In this document: positions 11,257 to 24,100 of the stretch, one piece after another
Layout: each line of letters opens with the position of its first letter
Position numbering within the stretch: position 1 is the stretch's first letter
DNA from: Petrolisthes cinctipes
Taxonomy: Eukaryota > Arthropoda > Malacostraca > Decapoda > Porcellanidae
DNA: 64,000 nucleotides
Assembly: GCA_033782935.1 (NCBI GenBank)
Contig: JAWQEG010000715.1
Location: forward strand, 12,501 to 76,500
Reading direction: 5' to 3'
Notes under the pieces: generated by a model
Seen by the model: only the letters and a program-made list of their open reading frames with translations
The model's database searches: none
What the model was told of the DNA's origin: nothing
Made by a program: the position numbers and the translations under genes

Positions 11257-12630
11257 TGAAGGATGTATGAAAAGTGAATAGGTACATATTTAGGTCAATG
11301 AGTATTACTTTTGGCTCATCATTGAATGTTAAAGATGTGAATACTTTATAGGATTATGCAATCAAGAATACAGTACTGGGAGTGTATTATCATTGGAAAC
11401 TAGTTTTAAGATACGAGATATACATACTATGTCTAATATAATAAAGTATAGTTGTATGTTTGTTGGTAAGGTAAAGTGATGCAGAGACTATGACTGATGT
11501 GTGGGTGACAGGCAGTGGGAAAGGTTTGTGATGTGTTTTAGTGAATAATTTTTGATGAGTGATTCCTTTTTTAATGCATATTGATCACTGATTAGCATCG
11601 GAATACATGTAGTACTTGGCCAATCATGTGGATTAGTATATCAAGTTTAGCATTGAATAGCTTGGGATAATAACATGTAACCTTTACCACAGGGAAATCC
11701 CCCAGTCACCCATGCATTGATTTGTTAGGTTAATAATAGAAATGTGCCAATGATATTGGTATACTTGGTAGTTGATATACTGTACTCATAGATACTGTCC
11801 TGAGCTAAACAAGCAGGTAGTCATAAATATATACACAATACTACAGGACAGGGTGTCCACAAATTTTCTGAAAATATCCTGTTTAATGAACGTGAAGTTG
11901 TTCAGATAATTTTTCGACACCCTGTACAACAATTTGACAGGATAACTTTCATTTATTTTCACTGCTATTGTCACCCAGTAAAGATTATTTTCAACTTCCC
12001 CTATTAGTAACACTAAGATAAGAGTACTGTAACTATATGCTTGTTATAATTACAAATTAAATGTTTATAAAAATAACTCTTGGTATCAGCAAAGTATTGG
12101 CCATTGGATAGTACGGAGTATCGGTATCAGCCTACATCTTGGTATTGGCACATCTCTAGAAAAAATATTAATTGTGTATTTCCTTGTGTTTAATGTGTGA
12201 ACGGTAGGATTTCTCCTCAGCCTGTCATGGGTAAAGAAGCATGCCATATTTATTTATCAATGATTCAGTTCTAGTCTTGACAGTAATATACATGTGAGAA
12301 TGTTTTTCCCTCTAAGTACAGATGAAATCTTTACACCATCAGAATGTCCTATCTTTACTTGTCAATATTAAGTCATTACAACTAAATGAAACAACAAGGA
12401 TTGATGTTTGATCTTTGAGTTTAGATCATAATATGTCACAATAAACTGTTCTTAAATTGTTTTTATCTTTTATTGCATCACTTAAAAAAATACAGTAATA
12501 AAGTGAAGGGATAGCAAGCTTTATATGACAAATTAAAATTACAGCGAGAGATCAAACATAAACTGGAGGTCCCGTTGAAAACCCATGAGTCATGACGTTC
12601 AACAACAAAATATTTTCCCAGCCATAGAGC
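11257..12630. other. Intergenic sequence between EMC4 and INO80B
   Basis: No supported gene or repeat seen. AT-rich with scattered short open frames only. Confidence 0.4.
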
Positions 12631-12873
12631 CAGTGTTGCCAGGTGCAAGGAAATTTCTCTGTCTTAGGAAATTTTGAAGTTCACACCGGAAAATTATATA
12701 AAGATTGTTCAAGAGTAAACAGGGAAATTTCTACCAGACAAAATACCCAAAAGAAAGAAAGAGACCGTCAATGTTCAAGAGTAAACAGGGAATTATAAAT
12801 TATCGAGGCAAAAGGGGAAATTCTGATGTTGTTGAAGTTGGGGAAATTTCGACAAGCAGACCTGGCAACACTG
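12631..12873. mobile_element. Short non-autonomous element, CAGTGTTGCCA-type ends (copy 2)
   Basis: Starts CAGTGTTGCCAGG and ends with the exact complement CCTGGCAACACTG. It is 243 bp and shares interior blocks with 668-905. Within it a segment around AAGAGTAAACAGGGAA is repeated (about 12710 and 12777). No coding capacity and no clear target duplication. Confidence 0.75.
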
Positions 12874-12959
12874 CAGCCACAGTGAGCACAGACTATAAAC
12901 AGGTGATAAACAAACAGTATATATTGTTGTTTATTCGTTAATTTCGTTGTAATTTTGGA

Positions 12960-13036
12960 GTACAATTGTTTCTGGAGACGTACGTGTTCCTGGTGGTGGT
13001 ATACGGGAGAAGGAAGAAGAAGACTTAATTAAAAAT
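12960..13036 (+). other. Candidate non-coding first exon of INO80B
   Basis: The ATG exon of INO80B begins at an acceptor (TACTTTCAG ending 14535), so an upstream exon must exist. A strong donor AAAAT/GTAAGTT lies at 13036-13037 after a purine-rich, GC-richer stretch. The 5' boundary is a guess; only transcript data would settle it. Confidence 0.3.
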
Positions 13037-13340
13037 GTAAGTTGTTTCTGCTTATTAAATGTAAATACTGAGTTTACCCACAGTGAGTATATTGTCATCA
13101 TTACGTTCAGTCAATCTAGTAACCTGTAATGTAAACAATAGCAAATTAAGGCAAGGTAATTAAATAAGAAATTGTGATGCAGTCAATAAACAACGCAGGA
13201 GGAAAAAGACTGGTCACAAAGACATCATTAATTTTCCAAACTTAGCCAGAGATAGGTGTACATTTGGTAATTATCTATTCTATTGCCGATTTCTATTACG
13301 ATATTTTTACCCTCTTTACCCACTTATTTATAACATTCTA

Positions 13341-13684
13341 AAGGCCCGTCCACACTGAGCCTCACGTTGCACAACGTGTTGAGGCGATTCCCACCCGCAG
13401 CTATTTCACATTGCACAAAACCACTCGCCAGTTGTGGTTGGGAGTGGAGGGTGAATATACACACACACACAGGTATTTACGTACACACACACATACAATA
13501 ATACACACATACACAATAATACTCACGAACAAGAATCTAACCACGTGTACACACACAGACAATAATACACATACACACATACGCTGGGCGGTGAGGCCCG
13601 CAGTGTGGACACTACCCTCAATTTTCAACACGTCCAACTGCATCACAACGCGCGACGTGTGGCTCAGTGTGGACGGGGCTTTAG
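13341..13684. mobile_element. Foldback element with CA-repeat core
   Basis: Left end AAAGGCCCGTCCACACTGAG and right end CTCAGTGTGGACGGGGCTTT form inverted repeats. Further matching runs inside include TTGCACAACGTGTTGAGG against the Ca-CAACGCGCGACGTG stretch. The centre holds a degenerate (CA)n array at 13460-13580. Non-coding. Confidence 0.7.
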
Positions 13685-13782
13685 ACCCCTAATACGACGT
13701 CCTTGGGTGGGGGGAGGGCGTTGGGAATTGGGGATTCTGTATGAGAGGAAGGTACGTTGTAGTTGTGACACTTGACAATATG

Positions 13783-13855
13783 TACAGTCGCGGCACATAA
13801 TCCTTGACCAGACTTCCCCTTATACCCTGATTAAGGACTATGTGCCACAACTGTA
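13783..13855. mobile_element. 73-bp palindromic MITE, family G (copy 2)
   Basis: TACAGTCGCGGCACATAATC at the left and TATGTGCCACAACTGTA at the right. It has the same length and layout as 7411-7483. Confidence 0.85.
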
Positions 13856-14623
13856 CGGTAATGAGACAAACAGTTGGGACTTAACCTGACCATACTTACC
13901 ATTCTAAAATTAACCATATAAGACCTAACTTTAATCAATTAATTTATTTGTGTTACCTACATGTATGCAAATTATAGTCTCTCATTTTCTGATGGTATAT
14001 TATATCATCTTGCCTGATTTTCCATTATTGTGATATACTGTAGATGTTACCTTGTGCTTTTGGCGCTATATGACCTCGCTGTTGCGGCGCCTAATATCAA
14101 TCAGTCCATGTTACCTTTTGCAACCCTGATACCGGTAGTCTGCCCAGGTTAAGTCCCCATTTCCCACTTTCAAGGGATGTGGTGATGTTGAGTATATTTC
14201 ATGTACTGTATTTGCACTGTTGCTTATCTTTGAAATATTTTATTGCCTTTTGATTTAGAAAAACATTGGGGTAGGTGATTGATAATATATATCTGAGGAA
14301 TGCAGGATTGATCAAAGTTTGGGAATCGCTTCTCTTGAAGATTGAAGGCAAACATTAGTTGGATTTTGGGCAATTAGTTTTTTCCTTTCCCTGTATAGTT
14401 ATGAGTAGACTGCTTTACCCTTGCTGCTGGCATGTCAAAATGAATAGATAAATAGATGAAAAAAACAAACAAACTCATACAGGAAAGAATACAGTGTATG
14501 GTAGAAGCCTCATACAGTACTGTATTTACTTTCAGCTACAAGAGACAGTAACACTTGTCTACAAAGAGGAAGACAAAGGATAACTACTCCATCTAAGGCA
14601 AGGAAGGACACCACAGAAGGGCA

Positions 14624-17600
14624 ATGGGCAAGAAAAAAGAAAAGGATGTACCACAGGACCAATCTCATAAGATATCATCAGATGCTCACACTGTCAAGCA
14701 AGGTGAGTCATAAAGTGTAATATTATTTTTTATTGCCTAAAGTGAGAATTGAAGGTAAAGTTTGAATTGATGTCTTCACCTGTGAAATAAACAGTTTTGT
14801 TTCATATGTCTAAGCATGTTTGTGTGTGATTGATAGTTTACTTGTTTGGAGGATATTCTAGGCTTAGCCCCGCCAGCAAATGGCGCTCCGCAGGGCTTCA
14901 CTTAGTATTATTAAATACTATAATCACTTCTAATGCTCATAACATCCACGTCGGTAACACTCAGCAAACAAATGTTTCCAATCTTCTCTTAATACTGGTG
15001 CAATTTTCACTACTCTGGACATTTAGTGGCAATCCATTAAAGAGCCTTGGTGCACACCTCTCAAACACACTAAAACCCATTGCCAGATTGCTCCTCGGCT
15101 ATCACTCACCAATCCATACAAACACTAAAAAAAAAATACAACACTCAGCTACATGTATGACCTCCTGACATCCACCCATCTGAATCCTCCCTTCCTCGTG
15201 AGGACAGAGTCCACCTGGCCAGGCTGCGTTGTGGCCACCACCCGGCCCTTCTGACATATCACAAAAAGCTGGATGGAGCCATAGTAGATGCCTGTCCAGG
15301 ATGCAACACAGCACCTCATTCTATTAAACACATTATGGAAGACTGTATTGCACACAACCACACTTGCCAACAACACAACATTCACTCTCTGAGGGCACTG
15401 TGGGAAAGCCCGGCACAGGCCATGACCTACCTCAGGAGCTTGGGGCTGCTTGGTTTGACAGCTTGAGGAACTTCAACAACAACTTTCAGGCACTTGAGTA
15501 CACCGATGTGTCATATGCAAACCACTTTCTGAAAAACTTTCCACTATTATTGTTATTTTATTATCAAAGAAATCTAAGAATTCGTTTGCAAGCACCTCAT
15601 CAGGATATCCTTCAGGCAACCTTGGCTTCTTTTTGTTACCAGTTAAATTATTGAATATGAGATATAGTTTATTCATATCTGACCTGGCCTCCATAACTTT
15701 ACTAGAGTAGTAGTGTCGTTTCTCTGTACTATGAGTCTGTTTTCTTCTTTCCTTGCATGTTGATAATCCCTTCTAGCAATGAAAGTAGGGAGTTGCGAAA
15801 TTTTTTACCATTATTATGTATAAATTCAAGCTCTATTGCCCACAATCATAAAATTAGCCTTGATGCAATTGAAACTACGATCCCGAATTGTAGCTGGGGG
15901 AATACGCAGGTTTTAAGATTAAAATCCAGGTAGTGTATATTATGTTGTAGTTCATATTGCTATTTACAGTACTGCCTTGTGAGGCAAGATCGATCTTTCA
16001 TAACTCATGCTGTGTATTATTTTTCAGACACACACACAGACACAGTAAAAAAAAGCAAGAAACACAAACACAAGAAGTCATCCAAAAAGGAGGAGGTTGA
16101 GCGGATCATTAACGTGGAGGATGTGGAGGACATGGATATCTCAGTGGATGATGAGGTGGATTCCCCGGCCGCTGGACTCAAACTCAAGATCAAAATTGCC
16201 GACAACTCACCTGAAAAACCGTATGTTACATTTATTTTTTTGTCATTTGTGGATTTCATATGTATTTTAAATTATCACATTTCTAAGTATGTAAATGCTG
16301 CAGTTGTCTATTTTGCTGATCTGTTTAACTACCTGTTGCTGATTATTGTGATCCTAGTTGGGGTAGCAGTGAATAGATTGCTTCATAACCACCTTGTTGT
16401 GAACCATTGCTGGTCTCATCTTTTCAACTCACTCTCCTCTCTTCCATACACCTTTTAGCTCCATTAATATTATTATTTTCATAAACTTTCAGGAGCACTC
16501 CCAAGTCCATGAAAGTAAAAGGGGACAAATCCAAGGGATCGGGTAGCAAGAAAAGTAGCAAAAAGAAAGAAGGGAAAGGAGAGGATGACACAGACAGTGA
16601 GGAAGAGCGCTGGCTGGATGCTATTGAGTCAGGCAAGCTAGAGGAGGTATTGTCAATCCCATGTGGAAATGTATTTTTCTTATCTCTTGAGTTTGGGCAT
16701 ATATTCAGGTAAAGTAGTTGTATCGTATATTGAAATATCAATACCTTTAATTACTTGTACAGTATGTAAAAAAATTATAATATGTGACAGGGGACTATAG
16801 TTCTTCAACTCTTATGCATAAGCCAACCTTGCACCTGTAAAAAATAACTATCACTGAATATGTATGTGATTTTAGCATAAACATTTGGTGATGCCAGATA
16901 TTGACAGTCCACGCTACCTCAACATATGGATGGTGAAATTATTTAGGATGTAGTCATAATGTATGAAACGTGAAGGAAATTATATTAGTGATAATGTTAC
17001 TCAGGTGGATGACGAGCTGAAGAGGATGAAAAATCCCCGGCTGATGACGGCACGACAGAGGGCGATGATGGAAAAGGAGAAGAGAGGGGAAGGGGCAGCT
17101 GACGATGCCTTTCCAGTAATTCCAGCTGAGCCACTTCTCTCATTGCCATCAGGTAAATCCCCAGTTCCATGTTATGCATTCACCTTGATATATAATTGTT
17201 TGTCTCTCACTCCATTCATCCATTGAAGTCTTGTATAGTACCTGCACTAAGAGTTGCAGCCATAAAATCCTTCCATGTGTTAGATTGAGGGGTATCTGTG
17301 TATTGACACTGTTTAGTAAGTCACTTAGCCTCCCATTTTTCTGTTTTGACCCTACATCTGTACTCCCCTTAATTTTTAAGGCATTTATTTATTTTTTAAT
17401 TAAGAGTCAGTTTTGTTGACATTAATCACATAATTTTAAAAGTGTTAAGGCAAGCTTACTGAAACAAAGAATAGAGATGGTTAGGGTTAAGAAAGGTGGT
17501 TTATTTCAAAACTGATGTATGCCATTGGCTTAAGGACAAAACAAACAGAATTTAATTACTGTAGTGAAAATAATTGTGTGTAATACTTACAACGATTACC

Positions 17601-20600
17601 TTTGCCAAGATGCTTTACTTGTAGTGTAAGAATTCTACATGTAAACCACTTCTGTTCCAGGTTTCAAGGAGAAAGTGGTGACCAAAGAAATGTTAGCCAA
17701 AAAAGCTATCAAGACTCAGAAAAGGAGAGAGCAAGCACAAGAGAAAAGGGAAGAAGATAAGGTAGGTTTTTTATATACCGTATTGACAAATTTTGGTAAA
17801 CTGTGTGTTGATGTGCTCTGGCCTCACACATTTTTAACCAAAGTTCTAGGCTCATCATGGATGGCAACTGGGTAGAAAGGGATGGAATTCATCAGTAAAT
17901 ATGAAATACTGTACAGTACAATCATTAGCCACAAGAAGTATCTAGATCTGCTTAGAATAGCCTGAGGGAGTATGAAATGAGCTCCAGCAAGTTTGTGTGA
18001 CAGACTAATTTGAAATATCAACAATCCTGGATACTTATGGTTTGTGAATTGTATGAGACAGCTATGGTTCCCATTTCTCGACTCATCACTGTAACTGACA
18101 AGATTATATACCGTTTTGCTCCACACTGGCAGGTGATGAAAGAAATATGCAGTATTATCAAACAGTTTTGGTAGATATTGTCACTGTCTTTAGACTAGAT
18201 ATATCTGGAGAAATGCAGTTTTAAAAGAGGGGTTAATTGGTTGCCTGTTTGGGTTTCAAACTGCCTGCAAAAATGAGTATGTAAATGAAAGACTAGCTGT
18301 ACTCTATTTATTTATTATTTTGCAAAGGGGTTTCATTACACTGCAGTTACTTGTAAATGAGCTTATATTATACAGGTAACTCATTTTGCATGAGATTATA
18401 ATGCATGTTTTTTTTTTATTAACATGAAGTAAAAAAAAAAAAAAAAAAATCTTAATTTTCAATTTCTCTTCACAATAACATGCACCAGTATTTGTTTCAC
18501 ATGTTTTTATTTACCACCTTTTCAGGAACTCAATACTTGTGTAAAATAAGAGTTACCTGTACTCTATATCTACATTCTTGTGTGGATGAAAAAATATATT
18601 TACAGAGTACAGGTAACTCTTGTTTTACACGACTATTGAGTTCCTGAAAAGGTGGTGTAAATAAAAACATGTGAAACAAATGCTGATTAACTCTGATATA
18701 GACATTTTTATAATGCTCACTCTTTAGTATAAACTAATGTCAGGAAATTAATAATATAACTAATGGAATTAATTCAACATTGCAGAAGAAAACAGTAGAC
18801 CGCCTTCTCAAAAAACAGGACTCCAAGGTAGGGAAGACCAGCCGACACAAGTCCTCCAAGAAAGAAATCCCGATGTATTCTTACGTCATCAGCCAGGAGA
18901 TGGTTAGCATATCCATCCCCACCTCTTTTGCCTTCCCATTAGCGGCCCAGTGTGAGAGGTAAGGCTCCTAGTTATAGCAGGCAACTGAGTGTTGTTCTTT
19001 AGTGACTATCAGTTTCAGAGATCATGTCACCTCGTATCTGGGGGAAGGTGTAACCAACGTTGGGATCAGAATAATTTTGCCACATCTTAATTCACACCCT
19101 GCATTAATTTTTGGCATTATACAGGAGTACTGTATGTGAACAGTTATGGGGGAGGTTGGTTGGAGCCTGCCTATGTCACAGGTGCATCACATTCGCACAC
19201 AAATAGTTCATATCCTCGTCCTTCATATCAGAAAAAAGTCCCACTTCTTGGAGACGAAGTTAATTATTATTCATATGCAGTAATCCAGTATAATACCAAA
19301 AAATTAGCTCAGGGTGTGAAGTAAGAAGTGACAAATTATCATACTGATCCAAATGTTGTTAGTAACAGAATTATGCTAAAAAAATCGAGGTGACGTGGCC
19401 TCTGAAACCAATAGTAAATGGAGTGGCGAGTGATTTGAGTATGGATGTGCATCTGGGAGCTGGTTTGGGGTGGGAGAGATGACAGAATTTCAATGAGTGC
19501 TGTGATGAAGATACTGATTAGAAATAGAGAGTTAAGTACAGTGGCTGCATGAGGATTACATGAAGTAGTGTTAGTTGAAAACCTTGGAGTAAGAGGAGTA
19601 ATGGATATGCTGATAAGTGTTTGGATGAGTCATAGAATGGACAGGGTGAGAAATACTGCATCTTGAAGGTGTGGTGTAATAAGATATGGAAAGTGATTTT
19701 GTAAAAATGCATGGAATAAGTGTGAATGAAGCAAAAGAACTGGTTCATGATAGGCAAGAGTGGAAGAGGTTCACAAGGAAGAGTGTGTATGGTAAGGCTG
19801 GCAACCCAGTTTAACTTGAAAGTCCATGGAATGCCTCCTTGGTGGGCTATGTGAAGGGACCTATGTCCCTTGGATGCAAAAACTTGTGGGAGGGGGAACC
19901 GAGAAATTTGTCAGCTTGAAGGAGGGAGCAGTTGTGTGCAAGACCCATTTCATTGTGTACTCTGTCTCTACTTCTGTTTTCTGCTTCCTTTCCTGCCCCT
20001 GTTGCTAGTCTCCCTGTCATCACTGCATTATTGTTCTTAAAGCTGTGGTGGCCTTCGTTATTTTGATGCTGTGAAGTGTCAGGAAATCTATGTGAACTGA
20101 AAAGTTGATACAGTATTAGATAAATTAGGTCGTGTGCTTCACTGTTGTAAATGGTAGGATTAATTTTAATTTTGCCATTTTCTGTGGATATTCATTACCT
20201 AATAACTTGTGTGAGCTCTTGTTTGCATAGTATATTTCTAGTTGCCTAGTAACAGTATTAATTAATTTTGGCCATCCAGTAGTAGAGTCACAATCCAAAG
20301 TTTTGCCTAACCTTTGGGTGGCAGGAAGGTGTAGTAGGCTATATGATCAGACAAACTGGTGTATCTTGTTATCAACTCAACATACCAGTCTGTCTGATCG
20401 TCCAGCTTATCTTTAACACTGACTTTGTGTTCTTGTCAGCCAAGGGGGTGGCGATACTTTGAATAGTGACTGTACAATCGTCCTCAGAAAATTTGGTCAA
20501 GTAATTTCTAAACACTAAACTTTTCTAGCAATGTTATTTCGGTAATATTTGAATCAGTCAGCAGAACAATATATGTGCAGAATAAAGACCCCTTTTGACA

Positions 20601-20812
20601 GTGCTATGTGTATGAATTTCTAAGTATATGAAAATGTCAGGAGTAAATATTGTCTTTCTTGCAGAGAAAAACCAAGTGTGAAGCTTTGTGGTGCACCTGG
20701 ATGCTCAAATCACAAGAAATACACGTGTAGCAAGACCGGTGTCCCACTCTGCAGTCTACAGTGTTACCAAATGAACATTTCACACCACACTACATCTATC
20801 CTGGCAACATAA
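14624..20812 (+). CDS. INO80B: INO80 complex subunit B (PAPA-1 / zf-HIT protein)
   Basis: Seven coding exons: 14624-14702, 16028-16220, 16493-16646, 17005-17152, 17661-17761, 18786-18958 and 20665-20812. All have GT-AG junctions and consistent phases, giving 331 residues (human about 356). INO80B is a subunit of the nuclear INO80 chromatin-remodelling complex. Residues 1-140 are a charged, Lys/Asp-rich, probably disordered region ending in EEERWLDAIESGKLEE, the family motif just before PAPA-1. The PAPA-1 region (about 143-235) holds NPRLMTARQRAMM and VTKEMLAKKAIKTQKRREQA. The C-terminal zf-HIT has cysteines at residues 291, 296, 304, 312 and 316 in the pattern CGAPGC, YTC, LCSLQC, closely like human ZNHIT4. 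The ATG exon starts at the acceptor ending 14535, so 14536-14623 is 5' UTR. Introns carry LINE debris and foldback elements. Confidence 0.93.
15182..15466 (+). pseudogene. Jockey-like LINE C-terminal fragment (intron of INO80B)
   Basis: One frame reads EDRVHLARLRCGHHPALL and then a CCHC-like cluster CPGCNTAPHSIKHIMEDC, ending at a stop at 15464-15466. An R-x-R-x-GH block followed by a C-x2-C-x7-H-x4-C knuckle is the usual tail of Jockey/I-group reverse transcriptase polyproteins, after RNase H. A stop codon cuts the same frame at about 15158, and nothing recognisable of the catalytic domain remains upstream. Sense orientation to INO80B. Confidence 0.6.
18486..18685. mobile_element. Foldback element in INO80B intron 5
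   Basis: CAGTATTTGTTTCACATG with AGGAACTCAATACTTGTGTA on the left matches the complement of TATTGAGTTCCTGAAAAGG with CATGTGAAACAAATGCTG on the right. Arms are about 80 bp with a 40-bp centre. A partial related piece (ACAGGTAACTCATTTTGCA) lies at about 18374, followed by an A-tract at 18431-18449. Confidence 0.75.
19012..19410. mobile_element. Foldback element in INO80B intron 6
   Basis: GTTTCAGAGATCATGTCACC at the left pairs with GGTGACGTGGCCTCTGAAAC at the right. A second paired block (AACGTTGGGATCAG against CTGATCCAAATGTTG) lies inside. About 400 bp, arms diverged, no open frame. Confidence 0.65.
20473..20637 (-). mobile_element. Tc1/mariner-type MITE remnant (intron of INO80B)
   Basis: The reverse complement matches the interior of 30125-30348 (TTCTGCACATA, TTGTTCTGCTGACTGATT, AATAACATT, TTTAGTGTTTAGAAAT). 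One end still reads TACAATCGTCCTCAG; the other end is not clear. Confidence 0.55.
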
Positions 20813-20886
20813 CAGCATTCAGCATTACTGATGACATGCACCCTCCCAAAAGTTTTAACAAAATAAGGAGTTTGTACAAAGTTCAA

Positions 20887-20892
20887 AATAAA
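20887..20892 (+). terminator. Polyadenylation signal of INO80B
   Basis: AATAAA about 75 bases after the INO80B stop. A minus-strand ATTAAA, a possible signal for the convergent Maf gene, lies only about 20 bases further (20912-20917), so the two 3' UTRs probably overlap or abut. Confidence 0.6.
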
Positions 20893-21155
20893 TAGTCTTC
20901 TGAGTTTTTGTTTTAATTAGTCATTAAAGTAGCCTTAATAATTGAAACAAACAAAACAGTATGAAGTGATACACCTTGGTGCAGAGCACTGTGTTAATAT
21001 TATACACCTGTCAACGAGACTGATAATTGGAAACTGACTCACCTCTGTTGTAGTCTTCTGATGCAGTAGGGAACTTGGATGTAAAAACAGTGGCTTCCAC
21101 AGGGGGGTAGGCGTATGTTCACTACTCCCTCATAGGTTGATGACAACCAAAGTGG

Positions 21156-24100
21156 TTAGGCCTCTTCACCCAGAGGTAGAGTGTCAGCAATGATGCGAGA
21201 GAGGTGATGACAAAAGCGGTGGAGTGGGAAACCCACCACATTGTAGTAGTCACCTGTTATGCCCTCCACTAGTGTCCCTCCAAGTCCCTGGATTCCATAG
21301 CCTCCAGCTTTGTCCCTGATGAGGAAGAGGGTATGTGTGAGGATGCATTCATACATTAAAAACAGGGTAGATAATAGTGGTGAATGGAGTGGAGTCAGCA
21401 CTAAAATATGATATACTGGACAATAATGTGAATTTGAGTTGCAGGTACTGTACCAAACCATTTTTATAACTGAATACATGAATTCCTGTTACAGCCCAGA
21501 TGGACGATGCTCATCCCATTCCAATAACCAGTGATTAATACCCAGTACTTGCTGACCACTGCCATTCCAAACAATAGTTTCCTCTCCCTGGTACAGTTTA
21601 TCCCATTGGGTGCTAAGTAACTTTACTTATAGGATGATGAAGTCTAAATGCAAGGAACCCACTTACTGTCCTCAACAATGAAATGAAACTAGTAATGGCT
21701 CTTGTCCACTTCCATTCGAAATGCCTACATACATTCTGTTTGAAGGGGCATAAGTTGTAGTAAAGATGAAAAATGAATGAAAGTAAAGTATATTTTATTT
21801 AGGATAAAAATCACTGCCCTAGGTCTGGCAGACCCTGTAGGATGAGGGAGATGTAATAAAGTGGTGGGACAGCAAGTATAAAGGAGAGTGAAGGAAAAGA
21901 GGGACAGTTGAAGAAATAAAAGGAAGTGACTGGCCGCTGGGGCCAAAGAGACACCCAACCCCTTAAAGTACTGCCCCCCCCTTCCCCCCCAGTTGTTCAG
22001 TGTAAAGCGATAGAAGAGAAAAAGGCTGTAGTGAATGTAAGAGGGAAAGTGTTGATGAAAAGAAAGAGAAGATAATCTTTGAATTCCATTAAGTGCCAAA
22101 TATTCTTAACGTCATCTATTGGTCATAATAATCCTTATTCTTGTCAAATTTACAAGAAAATCTGTAATACTGCATTCAATACTTCATATGACTAAAACCA
22201 CCATGTTCACCATACTTACATTGGTTCTCCTGTATTAATATATGCAGTGATCTCCTCCTTGGATAGCTGGCCAAACTTGACTTTGGTACATTCAGAGAAA
22301 GTGGTCTCAATCCATAACTTCCCATCCCATATCATCAGGCACACACCAGTCAGCACCTCATGATTCCTCCCACTCAACCTGTCAGGCATCAAAACATTAT
22401 TGTAGCAAATCGAAAATGGTAGAAATAATTTGACCTAGCTAAGCATTTCAGGCCATGAAACCAACCCACTGTGGTTATAGCATGGTATTACCTCACCAGC
22501 TGGGCTGGGGAAAGTAGGTATGAGGAATGTTGTCTGAGTGACAAGGCAATTGGCGTCATGTTGTGGAGGTCTTTGGCTCTCCACAGGTAGTATTTATGGT
22601 GACATACTGATCCTTGTACTGAAGGATATTTACACACCTTGGGAGGTACAGCTGGCCACAGGAATTTTTAAACAGGCTATATGGAAAGAGAGGCAATTAT
22701 ATTGGAAGCACTGCAATAAATGGTCTACAAAGTGACTCAATGACTGCACAAAACAACAAACCTGATAATAATATTGTATTGCAGTTGGAGTTACAACACT
22801 TTATGTTGTAAGCCCTCAAAAACAACAGCATGTGTACAAATTTTTGCAGCCAACAATACCAAAGATATGAAGACAAAGAACACATTCCTATGTCATACCA
22901 TTATGAAAAAAATATCTGGTCTGCCCAAAACAGATATACCATTATACAAAAATACTGTGTACTAAGTGGATGCAATGTGCACTGTACCATGCATTACTGT
23001 ACTGTACTTACTTACTGAGAGTGAGGTGGGCATCCTGGTGATCTCTTGGTTTGCCATACACTTGATTCTCAAAACTGATGCAAGTGTCTGCTCCAATGAC
23101 TAGATCTGGATGTGGCAATGAAGCAGATCCACTCAACCTCTTGGCAACCTGTAAGACATTTGGTAGTACAGTAAAAAACAGAAGTTAAAGTTCTAATAAT
23201 ATACGGTATGAGCTTAACACATCTGATTTTAGTTAAACTAAAATTTTCACACTTTTAGCACCTGTATTGGTATATGTAGCCTATCTGTCCAAAAGCACAA
23301 TACCAACAATCCAGAGGACAGGCCTCAGGAAACAGTCACCTTCTTCATCAATATAGGCCACACAGCATTAATGTGGTTACAGGAGGGGTATTACATTAAA
23401 CCTTCCAATAAGGTCTGTGGCAGCCACTAGTCCTGACCTTTGAAATGGTAATCTTTTAAGTCATCTACCAGAGTCATGGCCACAGTGATAAAATTATAAT
23501 CTCAGGTTTATCTGGTAAAATAAAACATGTGTAACCAACCTCTTTAGCTTTTCCTTGTGCAGTTGCAATAACAAATTCACTCGGGTGTTTGAAGTTCTGG
23601 GGGTCCAAATTTTCCTCAAACTTGGAAGGAACTACCATTATGTTTAAGCCCTGAAAATACAATGTACAGTACATGAAATGACCATAACATCAAAAGCAAA
23701 AAAGGAAATTATACAACTTAAGGGGATGATACACTTTTGGTACATTAGAGTGTACATTCCTCCAAAGTACGGTATGTCAGGAAACAGGAGCAGAAAATGG
23801 AAAATAATAGTGGCCTGTTGCTTGTATTACTTTGGAGGAATCAGTTACTCCAGATATACCAACACTGTATCACCCTCTTAAGTATGGAATACTATATGTA
23901 CATCTACTGTACAACTGTACATTACTACAAAATTTATTATCAACAAAGGCTTTTCTTGTGGTGATGATACAAGAGGGTTATAACATAAAATTCCCAAACT
24001 GAGCATCAAGATCATTTTAGCAAGTCAGTTTATGGAAGAGCAAGTGAAATGTGTGAAAATAAAGTTAGGTATCAACCCTTTTCAGTTTCATATTCATATA

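Noticed and set aside
23012..23016. First GT after the Maf exon 3 (donor at 23016/23015)
   Set aside because: It would put the next exon out of frame with a stop; the second GT four bases on (GTAAGTA) keeps the conserved SKLSGR junction.
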